From: Fimbriimonas ginsengisoli Gsoil 348
GTDB taxonomy: Bacteria > Armatimonadota > Fimbriimonadia > Fimbriimonadales > Fimbriimonadaceae
Direction of reading: 5' to 3'
Assembly (NCBI GenBank): GCA_945881865.1
Contig: CAMCVK010000010.1
Span: 1 to 64,000 of the forward strand
DNA: 64,000 nucleotides
Positions within the stretch are counted from its first letter, which is position 1. Every line of letters starts with the position of its first letter. The translations under genes were made by a program, and so were the position numbers. The notes under the pieces were generated by a model. That model searched no databases and was not told the DNA's origin. It was given only the letters and a program-made list of their open reading frames with translations. This document shows, in pieces, positions 16,580 through 25,319 of the stretch.

Positions 16580-17944
16580 GTGAAACCAACCGCAAAAGGT
16601 TGCAACGAGTACGAAGTAATTTCCCGTCGGGGAATGATGGGACAGGCCGGGGCGAAAGCTCTCCAAGGCATTGTTCCGGCTTGGTTGCCAACCGTTACCT
16701 ATCATCAAGAAGCTAAGGCAGTCGGCGGCGGCCATCGTCGACAGTTTGGCGAGCGCGACATCATCGTCTCGGTCTACCTGCGCGGCGGCTGCGACGGCCT
16801 CACCGCCTGCGTTCCGTACGGTGACGACGCTTACTACACGCATCGGTCTTCGCTTGCCGTTCCCCGACCGGACCAAACGACGAACTCGAACCGGGCCATC
16901 GACCTGAATGGATTCTTCGGAGTTCCGCAATCGATGGAGCCGATGAAGGAGCTTTACGATGCCGGCCACTTCCTGTTTGTTCACGGAGCCGGATCGAAGG
17001 ATTCGACGCGCTCCCACTTCGACGCGCAGCAGTTCATGGAGGCTGGTAAGGCCGACAAGGGCCTTTGGACCGGCTGGTTGGGACGGCACCTTGCAAGTTC
17101 CGGGGACATGGTCGACGGATCGCTCCTCCGGGCGATCGGGCTTAGCGGTCTCCTCGCACTCACCTTGGAAGGCGGACCCAAGACGACCGCACTCTCAAAT
17201 CTCACCGACCTCCGGTACGGCGGTCGCGGCGAGAGTGAGAAAAAGCGCATCGAGTGGCTCCAGAAAGCCTACGCAACCGGCCCCGAAATCCTGCGCGATG
17301 CGGCGGCGAATGCGTTCAAGACGGTAGATCTGCTGAAGAGCATCAACTACGAAAGCTACGTCCCCGGCGGCGGAGCGGTCTACAACCAAGCGCAGCCCGG
17401 CGGTGGCGGCCTCTACGGTTCGCCGCAGGCCTTTGGCGACTCGATGCGGGCTTCCGCCGCCATTATTCGCAAGGATGTTGGCGTTGAGGCGATTCACGTC
17501 GACTACGGTGATTGGGACACCCATGAAGGGCAAAATAACTTTGGCGACTATGGCCACATGTTTATGCAGCTCTATTCCCTGTCGGCGAACCTACGCGCCT
17601 TCTTCAAGGACGTGGACTCTGCAAACCTGATGGGTCGTGTCACCGTCGTAATCGTCTCGGAGTTTGGCCGCACCGTTCAGCAGAACGGATCGGCGGGTAC
17701 CGACCACGGTCACGGCAACGTGATGATGCTCATGGGCAAAAACGTGAACGGCGGCCAGGTGATGACGGACTGGCCCGGTTTGGCGAACGATTTGCTCTTC
17801 GAAGGGAACGCGCTCAAGACGACGATCGACTACCGCGACATCCTCGCGGAAGTCGTTCAGAAGCGACTGAAGAACGACAACCTCGACTACGTGTTCCCGG
17901 ATCCGGCGTTTACGCCGGTGATGCGGAACGCCGTCCGGGCGTAA
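16580..17944 (+). CDS. Tat-exported DUF1501 protein
   Basis: This 454-residue DUF1501 protein belongs to the alkaline phosphatase/sulfatase-like fold. It has a degenerate twin-arginine leader (SRRGMMGQAGAKAL). Characteristic segments are VYLRGGCDGLTACVPYGDDAYY, FVHGAGSKDSTRSHFDAQQFME, HVDYGDWDTHEGQ, and VTVVIVSEFGRTVQQNGSAGTDHGHGNVMM with the metal-binding-like T-D-H-G-H-G. The catalytic activity of this family is unproven. The start is GTG 16580 with AAGGAG at about 16568-16573. It is the second gene of the DUF1800-DUF1501 operon. Confidence 0.9.
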   Translation: MKPTAKGCNEYEVISRRGMMGQAGAKALQGIVPAWLPTVTYHQEAKAVGGGHRRQFGERDIIVSVYLRGGCDGLTACVPYGDDAYYTHRSSLAVPRPDQTTNSNRAIDLNGFFGVPQSMEPMKELYDAGHFLFVHGAGSKDSTRSHFDAQQFMEAGKADKGLWTGWLGRHLASSGDMVDGSLLRAIGLSGLLALTLEGGPKTTALSNLTDLRYGGRGESEKKRIEWLQKAYATGPEILRDAAANAFKTVDLLKSINYESYVPGGGAVYNQAQPGGGGLYGSPQAFGDSMRASAAIIRKDVGVEAIHVDYGDWDTHEGQNNFGDYGHMFMQLYSLSANLRAFFKDVDSANLMGRVTVVIVSEFGRTVQQNGSAGTDHGHGNVMMLMGKNVNGGQVMTDWPGLANDLLFEGNALKTTIDYRDILAEVVQKRLKNDNLDYVFPDPAFTPVMRNAVRA

Positions 17945-17960
17945 GTTTGTCGCATTTGAA

Positions 17961-18087
17961 CCCTTCTCCCTCGGGAGAAGGGCAGGGATGAGGCGGAAAT
18001 GAAGAACTCTCGTTGGAAAGCGGCATTTTTGGTAACCGAGAGCGTGTGACTCTGCCTCACCCTAGCCCTCTCCGGTCGGAGAGGGAA
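17961..18087. repeat. REPIN-like inverted pair of REP hairpins
   Basis: Two related hairpin units lie in opposite orientation between the DUF1501 gene and araA. The left one (17961-17994) contains CTTCTCCCTCGGGAGAAG followed by GGCAGGGATGAGGC. The right one (18054-18087), read on the minus strand, contains CCTCTCCGACCGGAGAGG followed by GCTAGGGTGAGGC. Each unit is a palindrome plus a conserved GAGGC-type tail, and the two tails face each other across a 59-base spacer. This is the architecture of REPINs mobilised by RAYT (REP-associated TnpA-like) proteins. It also lies between convergent genes and may act as a transcription terminator. Confidence 0.7.
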
Positions 18088-18110
18088 CCGGACACACACG
18101 GAGGCTGGCT

Positions 18111-19574
18111 CTACATGCCGCGCATGGATCGGCGGAAATCGCGCATATTTGTGTCTTTGTCAATAAACACCGCCTCGATGCCGGCAATCACCGCGAAATC
18201 TTCCATCTGACCGGCGGTCAAATCGTAGCTGTAGACCGTATGGTGAGCGCCACCGGCGTAGATCCACGCCGCGAGGCCGGTCTTGAAGTCCGGCTCGACC
18301 TCCCAAACCGCCCGCCCCACCGGAAGCAGCGGCATCGGCGGGACCTCAACCCCGCGAACTGTATTCACGATCAGTCGGAATCGATCACCAAGATCGACCA
18401 GGGAGGCATTGAGCGCCGGCCCAACCTTGGCGTCGAACACCAATCTAACCGGGTCCGCCTTGCCGCCGATTCCGAGCGGATGGACCTCAAGACGTGGTCG
18501 ACCAGACGAAATCGAAGGGCACAGCTCCAGCATGTGCGAGCCGAGCACGAGCTCGTTTCCGCCCTCCATGTGATAGGTGTAGTCCTCCATGAAGCTAGTG
18601 CCGCCCGTCTGCCCGGCCGTCGCGGCCTTGGCAAACCGGAGCAGCGCGGCCGTCTTCCAGTCTCCTTCCGCACCAAAGCCGTAGCCCTTCTTCATCAGCC
18701 GCTGGCATGCAAGCCCCGGGAGCTGGTTCAAGCCATGGAGATCTTCAAATGTCGTGGTGAACCCGCCAAAACCGCCCTCCACCAAGAACGCTTCGATGCC
18801 GAGTTCCTGCCGGGCGGCATCGCGCAGCGAATCATGACGATCGCCTCCCAGGTGAAGCTCGGGTGCCACATCGTAGAGGTCCGAATACACCTCGATCATC
18901 TGGTCGATGGCGTCATCCGGCACCGATTGCATCCTCTCGACGAGGTCGCCGACGCCAAAACCGTTCACGCTGAAACCGAACTGTGCCTCGGCCGCAACTT
19001 TATCGCCTTCAGTTACTGAGACAAATCGCATGTTGTCGCCAAAGCGCGCGATTTTCGTTCGTTGCAGCTCATGCCAGCCCATGGCCACTCGGCTCCAGCC
19101 GGCCAACTCCCTCACCGTCGAAGGGTCGCTCCAGTGCCCCACGACGACCTTCCGCCTCAGCCCCAGTCTCGTGTGCAGATGCCCGGCTTCCCGGTCGCCG
19201 TGGGCGGCCTGGTTGAGGTTCATAAAGTCCATGTCGATGCAGCCCCACGGCAGGTCTCGATTGAACTGGGTGTGAAAATGCAGAATCGGCTTGCGCAAAG
19301 TCGAAAGGCCCTTGATCCACATTTTCGCCGGGGAAAACGTGTGCATCCATAGCACGACGCCCGCGCAGTTTTCGTCGGCATCGGCCTCGCGACAGAGGCG
19401 CGTGATCGCCTCCGTATCCGTCATGGTGGCGGTTTGCACCCACGCGACGGGCAGCTGGCCGCTGGCGTTCAGGGACGCAACAAGCTGCCGAGTATCCTCG
19501 GCAACTTGCTTTAGCGTCTCGGGACCGTACAGATGCTGACTACCGGTGACGAACCAAATCGACTGAGTGCTCAC
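18111..19574 (-). CDS. araA: L-arabinose isomerase
   Basis: This 487-residue enzyme (family length about 500) converts L-arabinose to L-ribulose, and often also D-galactose to D-tagatose. Family motifs are [11 protein letters not shown] at the N-terminus, [49 protein letters not shown] and [10 protein letters not shown]. The manganese ligands (Glu, Glu, His, His) fall within the last blocks and near [11 protein letters not shown]. No araB, araD, transporter or regulator is beside it, so it stands alone. The start is GTG 19574, six bases after TAAACT. Confidence 0.93.
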   Translation of the reverse strand: MSTQSIWFVTGSQHLYGPETLKQVAEDTRQLVASLNASGQLPVAWVQTATMTDTEAITRLCREADADENCAGVVLWMHTFSPAKMWIKGLSTLRKPILHFHTQFNRDLPWGCIDMDFMNLNQAAHGDREAGHLHTRLGLRRKVVVGHWSDPSTVRELAGWSRVAMGWHELQRTKIARFGDNMRFVSVTEGDKVAAEAQFGFSVNGFGVGDLVERMQSVPDDAIDQMIEVYSDLYDVAPELHLGGDRHDSLRDAARQELGIEAFLVEGGFGGFTTTFEDLHGLNQLPGLACQRLMKKGYGFGAEGDWKTAALLRFAKAATAGQTGGTSFMEDYTYHMEGGNELVLGSHMLELCPSISSGRPRLEVHPLGIGGKADPVRLVFDAKVGPALNASLVDLGDRFRLIVNTVRGVEVPPMPLLPVGRAVWEVEPDFKTGLAAWIYAGGAHHTVYSYDLTAGQMEDFAVIAGIEAVFIDKDTNMRDFRRSMRGM

Positions 19575-19580
19575 GCAACC

Positions 19581-19586
19581 AGTTTA
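19581..19586 (-). promoter_or_regulatory. Putative -10 box TAAACT of araA
   Basis: TAAACT on the minus strand, then exactly 6 nt, then the GTG start of araA. No Shine-Dalgarno is present. Confidence 0.5.
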
Positions 19587-19596
19587 TCGGGTCAGC

Positions 19597-22500
19597 CTAC
19601 GGATTGACGGTGACGGTGACTTCCTTCTTCTGGCTGAAAACAGTGTACGCGCGAAGCTTGACGTTGATGGCGGCGTTGACCTTGAAATGCTTTACCGGAA
19701 CATAGACAAGTTTCTTGCCACCTTCAACTCGGATGCTATCTAGTATGGCAACCGTCGAGTCGCTGCTCTCTCTATCGATGGACAGGCCGCCGGGGGGCGC
19801 CGGTGCGTTTAATGTGATCGTTCCGACGACGCTGGTTGCCGAGCCACCGATGACTGACGCCCGATTCAGTGTGAACGTGGCGACGGACGGCCGATCGATC
19901 TGCAGGAGGGCCGACGACTGGCTGGTTCCCAGCCGAGCCGTTACGCCGACCAATTGGGTGAGCGAAACCGACTTCGGATAGAACGTGACCGTCTTCTTCG
20001 TGGTCCCCCGCGGAATATTCACTGTCGCCGGGGCATTCAGTACCCCGCCCACATCGTTCCCGATAATCGTCACGTCGGCACCGCCCACTCCGGCAGGCGC
20101 CGTCAGCTCGATCGTCATGTTCACCGGGGTGCCAGATCCTCCGGTAACAATACTTCGGTCTAGCGCAAAGCTCTTAAGCCCGCTCGCCTTCACGTCGAAT
20201 TTGGTCGTAAGGTTGTTCGAGGTTCCTGCGTAGAGGGTCACCGTCCGGTCCGGGCCGGCAGAATGCGGGATGGAGAAGCTGGCCTGTCGCTGGTTCGGCG
20301 GAATCGAAACGACGATTGGAGCGAGAAACTCCTTTTCGAGTTCGTCGTACGCCGACACGTCCACTTTTACTCCCGCCGGATAGTCGCCGGTGGGCAAGAA
20401 CACGGTGCCGGTCACGGGAGTGGCCGAGCCGCCAACGAAGGTCGTTGGGCTGACGGAAACGCCGGCAAGCGCGGGAGGCTGTACATAAAAGATCCAACCC
20501 CACTCGACTCCGCGCTGCGTTGTCGCAACCTTAATTTGCGTGTACTTACTCACTTGGTATGGCTGGAAGGTGAGTTTTGCTTTTTTCTGCCCTTTCTCCA
20601 CGTAGAACGCCGAGCTGGTCAACCGTCCCGCGTTTGGTGGCGTGATGACCACGGGAAAATCGGCACGCTGGAGCCGAGGTGCCCACAGCAACGTGATTTC
20701 AAGACTGACCAGGTCTTTCCCACCGACCGGATATTCGTGACTCGCTTTGATCTCATCGATCGGCGGCGTCGGCGTGACGGAGATTGGGAAGGTAGCGACG
20801 CCACTGCCCATCGTCGTCGTGATGGTGACGTCTTTCTGCGGGGCAGCCGAACCAATTTTCGCGTTGAATTCGACGCTCCACTTGCCCGCTGGAACCGTAA
20901 CGAAGGACGGCACGCTGATGTAGGCCGGATCCTCGGAGGCCAAATTGACTCGTTGACCACTCGGGCCCGCTGGGCCGCTGAGCTGCAAGGTCATTTTCAC
21001 GGCCTCGTTTTCGTCCTCCACCTCGTTCGGCGTGAGGCGCGTGACATTAAACGGAACGTTTGACCATACGCCGCGACCGTGCGTTGCGGCGAGAATTCGG
21101 TTCTGACCGTCGAACGTCCGGAAGTATGAGAGTTGCCGGATGCAGGCACCGATCATCTGTTTGGTCTCGAGACCCCACGTCTGGCCGCCGTTCGTGGAGT
21201 AGCAGACGCCGACCTCCGTCCCAACGTGGAAATACTCGGAGTTGTTCGGCGCCTGAACGATGGAGTAGACCGGGGCGGGAGGCAGTCCGGCATCCACGGT
21301 TCCGGTTGACCGTCGCCAAGTGGCACCCCGATCCCATGACTGCCACAGGTTGTCGTATTCGAACCCGGCAAGCCCAACGAGGATCCGGTTCGAGTTCTTA
21401 GGATCAACGTAAATGCAATTGATGCGTCGATTCGGCAGAGGGTTCCGGCCGGTGGAGTTGTCGTCGATCGTTGTCCAGGCCATCACGTCCGCGAAGCGGT
21501 CCGCTGCGCGATAGATCCGCCCGTTCTCGTCTCCGATCCACATTTCCCTTACCCAGCCGCCTGCCGTGTTGTTTCTGGCGAGACCGAACGCCGTAGGTGC
21601 GGTCGGGGTGTTCAAAGCTTGCCAATTCGCGCCATACGATGGCGTACCGTCCACCATGTTCTTTGTGCGGTACATAACTGTCCCGGCATAAAAAGCGTGC
21701 GTGTAGCGCTGATTGTCAAACTCGAGTTGACTCAAAAACGGCTGGTTACCGCTTCCGGTGACAATTCCGGTCGATTCAAAGGAATGCGTTTCTCCCGAGT
21801 CAAGCGTACGGAAAATTTCTCCGTACTGCTTTTGCATGATCACGTTTTCTGGCTTCTGAGGATTGACCGAAACCATGCCACCATCAGCTCCGATGACTGA
21901 GGTTGAGTTGGTTCGCCCCCACTGAATTCGGTGGGTCCCGTTGTCTTGGGTACCGCCAAAAACGAAGTTGTTTCCGGATTGGGCTTGCGCGCCGTAGAAC
22001 TGCGAGCTTCGAACGCCGAGGGTTCGTTGCCGCCAGACCCGCTTATTGTTCGCGCCGAGGGTGGAGTAGTACATGCCACCGTCGGTACACATGAACAAGC
22101 CTCCATCGGTGCCGAAAGTTGGGCCAGGGCGGAAGAAGTGGACGTCGGCGTGAGCCTGGCCCTCAATGTCGGCCGGATCACCCTGCATTTCTTTCCAGGT
22201 CACCCCGGCATCCCAGCTCTCCCAAGCTTCGCGTCCGCCGACAAAAACGTGGGCGGCATTCAGCGGGTCAACCGTGATGTTATTGCTCCAAAAGTCAGTG
22301 TTCGGGCGCGTGCTGGTCACGTTGACTTCGGGGAACGTCGCCCCGGCGTCTGAGCTTCGGAAGACGCGGGCTTCGTTCTTGCCGTAGGTGGTCCCCCATA
22401 GGATGTAGCACGTGCTCGGGTTGGAAGGAGCGTATGCCACCGACTTTTGACCGACCGGTAAGCCGGTAATCATCTGAAACGTCTTTCCACCATCAAAACT

Positions 22501-23274
22501 ACGGTAGGAGTTAGTTCCGCCGACCACCACCATCGCAAGATCGGTTCCGGGGTGAACGTCAATTCCGTACATCCAACCGTCAACCTTCTGGTCCGTAACA
22601 AGAATGTGCGTGTAAACACCGGCCGTGTCACGCTTGTAGAGGCCAAAAGCTGAGGCAATGAACAGGTTTCCGGCCGAATCAAAGTCGATCTGATTCATGT
22701 TCCACATGTACGCGGTACCCGTTGGTGCCCAGGTGACGCCATTATCTGTGGATCGATAGAGACCGTTTCCTCCCACAGAACCGCCGCCGCCCATCAGTTC
22801 GCCTGTCGCAGCAAAAATTTCGTCCGGGTTCTTAGGGTTTCGCGCCAAGTGCGAGACAGAAAGGTTCATCGCGTAGTTTTGGATCGGAATCCACGCGTCC
22901 CCATTGTTTACGGTCCGCCAAACGCCGCCGCCCGCCGTTGCCAGAAGCATCTTCCTCGGGTCGCGCGGATCAATGAGAACGCATCGGGTTCTTCCTGGCT
23001 GGTTAAACGGGCCCCACTCCTGCCAAGGATTGGCTTCGGAAAGTCGGGTCGGGCCACGTTCGGCAAGCATCTCCATGTGGCGAAACGCCTTTGCGTAGCC
23101 GTCTTCCGGAATTTGGCCATTCTCGTCGCGGAGCGGCGCCAGTCGGTACTCCATGTACCCGCGGGGCTCCTTGCCTTCCTCGGAGACCGGCTTAGCGGCG
23201 GTTCGCGACATCGCGAGCAGACCGATGCCGATGGCGGCAACAGCAAACGTAAGGGCGAGCGCAAACCGTTTCAC
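19597..23274 (-). CDS. Giant secreted BNR/sortilin-type beta-propeller protein with Ig-like tail
   Basis: This secreted protein of about 1225 residues has a Sec signal (KRFALALTFAVAAIGIGLLAMS). Residues about 70-740 form BNR/sortilin-like propeller blades with repeated RSTDNGVTW, RSSDAGATF, SWDAGVTWKE, SWDRGATWRR and STNGGQTWG signatures; such proteins resemble exo-alpha-sialidase/VPS10 folds or xyloglucan-active GH74 enzymes. The last 400 residues hold at least three Ig-like repeats with the core GGSxTxVxGTIxLxxPAPxG. The real ligand or substrate is unknown. GTG 23274 is preferred because a perfect TATAAT lies six bases upstream. An ATG seven codons earlier (23295) would overlap that box. 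Confidence 0.75.
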   Translation of the reverse strand: MKRFALALTFAVAAIGIGLLAMSRTAAKPVSEEGKEPRGYMEYRLAPLRDENGQIPEDGYAKAFRHMEMLAERGPTRLSEANPWQEWGPFNQPGRTRCVLIDPRDPRKMLLATAGGGVWRTVNNGDAWIPIQNYAMNLSVSHLARNPKNPDEIFAATGELMGGGGSVGGNGLYRSTDNGVTWAPTGTAYMWNMNQIDFDSAGNLFIASAFGLYKRDTAGVYTHILVTDQKVDGWMYGIDVHPGTDLAMVVVGGTNSYRSFDGGKTFQMITGLPVGQKSVAYAPSNPSTCYILWGTTYGKNEARVFRSSDAGATFPEVNVTSTRPNTDFWSNNITVDPLNAAHVFVGGREAWESWDAGVTWKEMQGDPADIEGQAHADVHFFRPGPTFGTDGGLFMCTDGGMYYSTLGANNKRVWRQRTLGVRSSQFYGAQAQSGNNFVFGGTQDNGTHRIQWGRTNSTSVIGADGGMVSVNPQKPENVIMQKQYGEIFRTLDSGETHSFESTGIVTGSGNQPFLSQLEFDNQRYTHAFYAGTVMYRTKNMVDGTPSYGANWQALNTPTAPTAFGLARNNTAGGWVREMWIGDENGRIYRAADRFADVMAWTTIDDNSTGRNPLPNRRINCIYVDPKNSNRILVGLAGFEYDNLWQSWDRGATWRRSTGTVDAGLPPAPVYSIVQAPNNSEYFHVGTEVGVCYSTNGGQTWGLETKQMIGACIRQLSYFRTFDGQNRILAATHGRGVWSNVPFNVTRLTPNEVEDENEAVKMTLQLSGPAGPSGQRVNLASEDPAYISVPSFVTVPAGKWSVEFNAKIGSAAPQKDVTITTTMGSGVATFPISVTPTPPIDEIKASHEYPVGGKDLVSLEITLLWAPRLQRADFPVVITPPNAGRLTSSAFYVEKGQKKAKLTFQPYQVSKYTQIKVATTQRGVEWGWIFYVQPPALAGVSVSPTTFVGGSATPVTGTVFLPTGDYPAGVKVDVSAYDELEKEFLAPIVVSIPPNQRQASFSIPHSAGPDRTVTLYAGTSNNLTTKFDVKASGLKSFALDRSIVTGGSGTPVNMTIELTAPAGVGGADVTIIGNDVGGVLNAPATVNIPRGTTKKTVTFYPKSVSLTQLVGVTARLGTSQSSALLQIDRPSVATFTLNRASVIGGSATSVVGTITLNAPAPPGGLSIDRESSDSTVAILDSIRVEGGKKLVYVPVKHFKVNAAINVKLRAYTVFSQKKEVTVTVNP

Positions 23275-23280
23275 GCTCCC

Positions 23281-23286
23281 ATTATA
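23281..23286 (-). promoter_or_regulatory. Perfect TATAAT -10 box of the propeller gene
   Basis: TATAAT on the minus strand is followed by 6 nt and GTG, so the expected transcription start falls on the start codon. Confidence 0.55.
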
Positions 23287-23358
23287 GGCCCGCAAACCGC
23301 TTTCTCCTAGCCGTTTTGCAATATAACGAGGTAAATTTTCGCGCCCCAGTCCAAGCGG

Positions 23359-23364
23359 TACCCT
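23359..23364 (+). promoter_or_regulatory. Putative -10 box TACCCT of the dus gene
   Basis: TACCCT is followed by exactly 6 nt and the ATG at 23371. No Shine-Dalgarno is present. Confidence 0.4.
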
Positions 23365-23370
23365 TTAGGC

Positions 23371-24411
23371 ATGGTCGAAGTTGGCGGCATCAGGCTGCGG
23401 AATCCGGTGCTGTTGGCACCAATGGAGGACGTCACCGCGCTGCCCATGCGCCGCATCGCGAAGCAGATTGCCAACCCTGGCCTCATGTTCACTGAGTTCG
23501 TCAGCGCAATGGCGATTCACTACAAAGCGGCCAAAACCTACAAGAAGCTGCGCGTCCATCCCGAGGAAAGGCCGCTCGGAATCCAGATTTTTGGTGGCGT
23601 GCCCGAGATCATGGCCGAGACCGCGCGCATTGCTGAGTCGTTTGGGCCGGAGATCATCGACATCAACATGGGTTGCTGGGTGCCCAAGGTGTGCAAAACC
23701 GGTTCCGGCGCGGCACTGCTCAAGGACCCGGATCGTGCCGCCGAGATCGTCGCGGCCGTCGTAAATGCCGTTAAGATTCCGGTGACGGTGAAAGTGCGCG
23801 CCGGTTGGGATTACTCGCTTTTTGCCGCGCCGGATCTTGCGCGCCGGTTCCAGGATGCGGGCGCGCAGATGATTACGCTTCACGCCCGCTTCGCCAAGCA
23901 GGGCTTTGAGGGAGAGGCCGATTGGAACCTCATTCGCGAGATGCGCGACGCAGTTCGGGTCCCCCTCATCGGCAACGGCGACGTTAAGGAACCAGCCGAT
24001 GCGATCCGAATGCTGCAAGAAACCGGCGCGGACGGCGTGATGGTCGGTCGCGCGGCGATCTCGAATCCGTGGCGGCTACGCGACATCGTGCGCGCGGTCG
24101 AGGCATTCCAGTCCGGCCAGCCGTGGACCAACGAGCTTTCGGTGCCCACGATGCGGGAGCGCATTGAAACCGCTCTCGAGCACATCCGGCTGATGATCGC
24201 CTACGAAGCCGGCGTCGATACGTACGCCGAGGCAGACGGAGACAAAGACGCGGAAGGGCGAGCTTGCCGGGCGCTGCGTGGCCAAATACCCATTTACATC
24301 AAAGGGGAACCAGGAGCCGGGGCCGTACGGGGACGCCTAACGCTTTGCTCGACGTTTGGCGAGTACGAGGACGTGCTGATGGAGTTTGCCTCGTCCGTTA
24401 GTGCCGGCTAA
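23371..24411 (+). CDS. dusB: tRNA-dihydrouridine synthase
   Basis: This 346-residue FMN enzyme reduces uridines in the tRNA D-loop. It has a TIM barrel starting NPVLLAPMEDVTALPMRRI, the EFVSAMAI segment, QIFGGVPEIMAETARI, and DINMGCWVPKVCKTGSGAALLKDP. FMN binding falls at LIGNGDVKEPADAI and DGVMVGRAAISNPW, followed by a helical C-terminal RNA-binding domain. The cysteine of the usual NxGCP motif is kept, but the following proline is a tryptophan here (GCW). The DusB subfamily is my best fit; other Dus types are possible. The gene converges on the anti-sigma gene with a 4-base overlap. Confidence 0.85.
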   Translation: MVEVGGIRLRNPVLLAPMEDVTALPMRRIAKQIANPGLMFTEFVSAMAIHYKAAKTYKKLRVHPEERPLGIQIFGGVPEIMAETARIAESFGPEIIDINMGCWVPKVCKTGSGAALLKDPDRAAEIVAAVVNAVKIPVTVKVRAGWDYSLFAAPDLARRFQDAGAQMITLHARFAKQGFEGEADWNLIREMRDAVRVPLIGNGDVKEPADAIRMLQETGADGVMVGRAAISNPWRLRDIVRAVEAFQSGQPWTNELSVPTMRERIETALEHIRLMIAYEAGVDTYAEADGDKDAEGRACRALRGQIPIYIKGEPGAGAVRGRLTLCSTFGEYEDVLMEFASSVSAG

Positions 24412-24653
24412 TCCTTATCGACCTTGTCCCATTCGGCTTCCAGGGCCGCCCAGCGGTCGGGCGCAAGCTTAGGGGTTTCGCGGTTCGCAACGTTTTGCAG
24501 GTCGGCTTTCAGCTTCAACAACGCCGCCAGAGCCTCGCGGCAGCGCGGACAGCCGGAAAGGTGATACTCCAGGTAAGCGCTCCAAAAGCCCCTCAGGTCG
24601 TGGTCGATCCGGCGATGGATCATCCAGCCGGTATGCAAGCATGGTTTCGTCAT
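24408..24653 (-). CDS. Zinc-finger anti-sigma factor-like protein
   Basis: This 81-residue cytoplasmic protein has the zinc-binding anti-sigma (ZAS/zf-HC2) pattern: a histidine-bearing helix (HRRIDHDLRGFWSAYLEYHLS) followed by GCPRCREALAALLKLK with the CxxC pair. Such proteins sequester an ECF sigma factor and often release it on a redox signal. No membrane segment is present, so it would be a soluble anti-sigma. The ATG at 24653 overlaps the stop of the sigma gene (ATGA), indicating tight coupling and matched expression. A longer reading frame upstream exists but would run through the sigma gene. Confidence 0.75.
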   Translation of the reverse strand: MTKPCLHTGWMIHRRIDHDLRGFWSAYLEYHLSGCPRCREALAALLKLKADLQNVANRETPKLAPDRWAALEAEWDKVDKD

Positions 24654-25267
24654 GAGTGGTACTCCTGATGTGGAGAAAAGTTCGGGCCAAGAAGCTCTTG
24701 AAGCTTCATTCGGCCCCGTGAAAGTCGAGAGCGAACGGTTCCGGTGGGAATCCCCATCACGCGGGACGTTTCTTCGTAGTCGAGCTGCTCCATATCTACG
24801 AGCACCACGCACATCCGCTGGGTTTCCGGCAGAGCCTGCAAGGCTCGGCGAATCCGAACGTCGATTTCGTTCCCGACGAGCTCATCAAACGGCGACGGCG
24901 CCATCGCGCTCGAATCGGCCACGGCGTCGATGTCTTCTACATTTTGGGTTCGCTGGTCCTTGCCCGAGGCACGGTACGCGACGTGGCGAATGATTTGGTA
25001 CATCCACGCCCGGAAGTATTCCAGCGGCTCGGGATCGAGCTTTAGATAGGAGCGGTACGCCTGAATGAGGGCGTCTTGCACCCAGTCGGAGGCCAGATCC
25101 GCGTTGCCAGCGGCCATCCGGGTGGCGAAGCGTAGCATTCCAGCCTCATGCTCGCGAGCCAGCCGACCAAACCGACTGCGCCGTTCTTCGGGAGACGTCA
25201 CCACTTGCTGCCGGAGGTTTACCCCGACCGTCATCATCCCATGTGGATCGAGCAAAGTGGCCTGCAT
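24650..25267 (-). CDS. ECF-type RNA polymerase sigma factor
   Basis: This 205-residue sigma-70 family protein has region 2 at about residues 40-105 (NADLASDWVQDALIQAYRSY, then FRAWMYQIIRHVAYRA) and region 4 at about 135-195 (RRALQALPETQRMCVVLVDMEQLDYEETSRVMG, TGTVRSRLSRGRMKL). These regions bind the -10 and -35 elements. It lacks regions 1 and 3, as ECF sigmas do. The ATG at 25267 is 11 nt from the GTC of an ECF-type promoter. ATGs at 25237 and 25234 are alternatives. The anti-sigma gene follows with a 4-nt overlap. Confidence 0.88.
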   Translation of the reverse strand: MQATLLDPHGMMTVGVNLRQQVVTSPEERRSRFGRLAREHEAGMLRFATRMAAGNADLASDWVQDALIQAYRSYLKLDPEPLEYFRAWMYQIIRHVAYRASGKDQRTQNVEDIDAVADSSAMAPSPFDELVGNEIDVRIRRALQALPETQRMCVVLVDMEQLDYEETSRVMGIPTGTVRSRLSRGRMKLQELLGPNFSPHQEYHS

Positions 25268-25278
25268 CAGTCACGAAA

Positions 25279-25302
25279 GACCGCAGGCCAAAAGATCGTT
25301 CC
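25279..25302 (-). promoter_or_regulatory. ECF-type promoter GGAAC-N16-GTC, probably autoregulatory
   Basis: On the minus strand GGAAC (25302-25298), 16 nt and GTC (25281-25279) match the common ECF sigma promoter. It lies just upstream of the ECF sigma gene, as in autoregulated systems. The transcript would start a few bases before the first ATG. Confidence 0.6.
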
Positions 25303-25319
25303 ACGATTTTCAGGAATTG

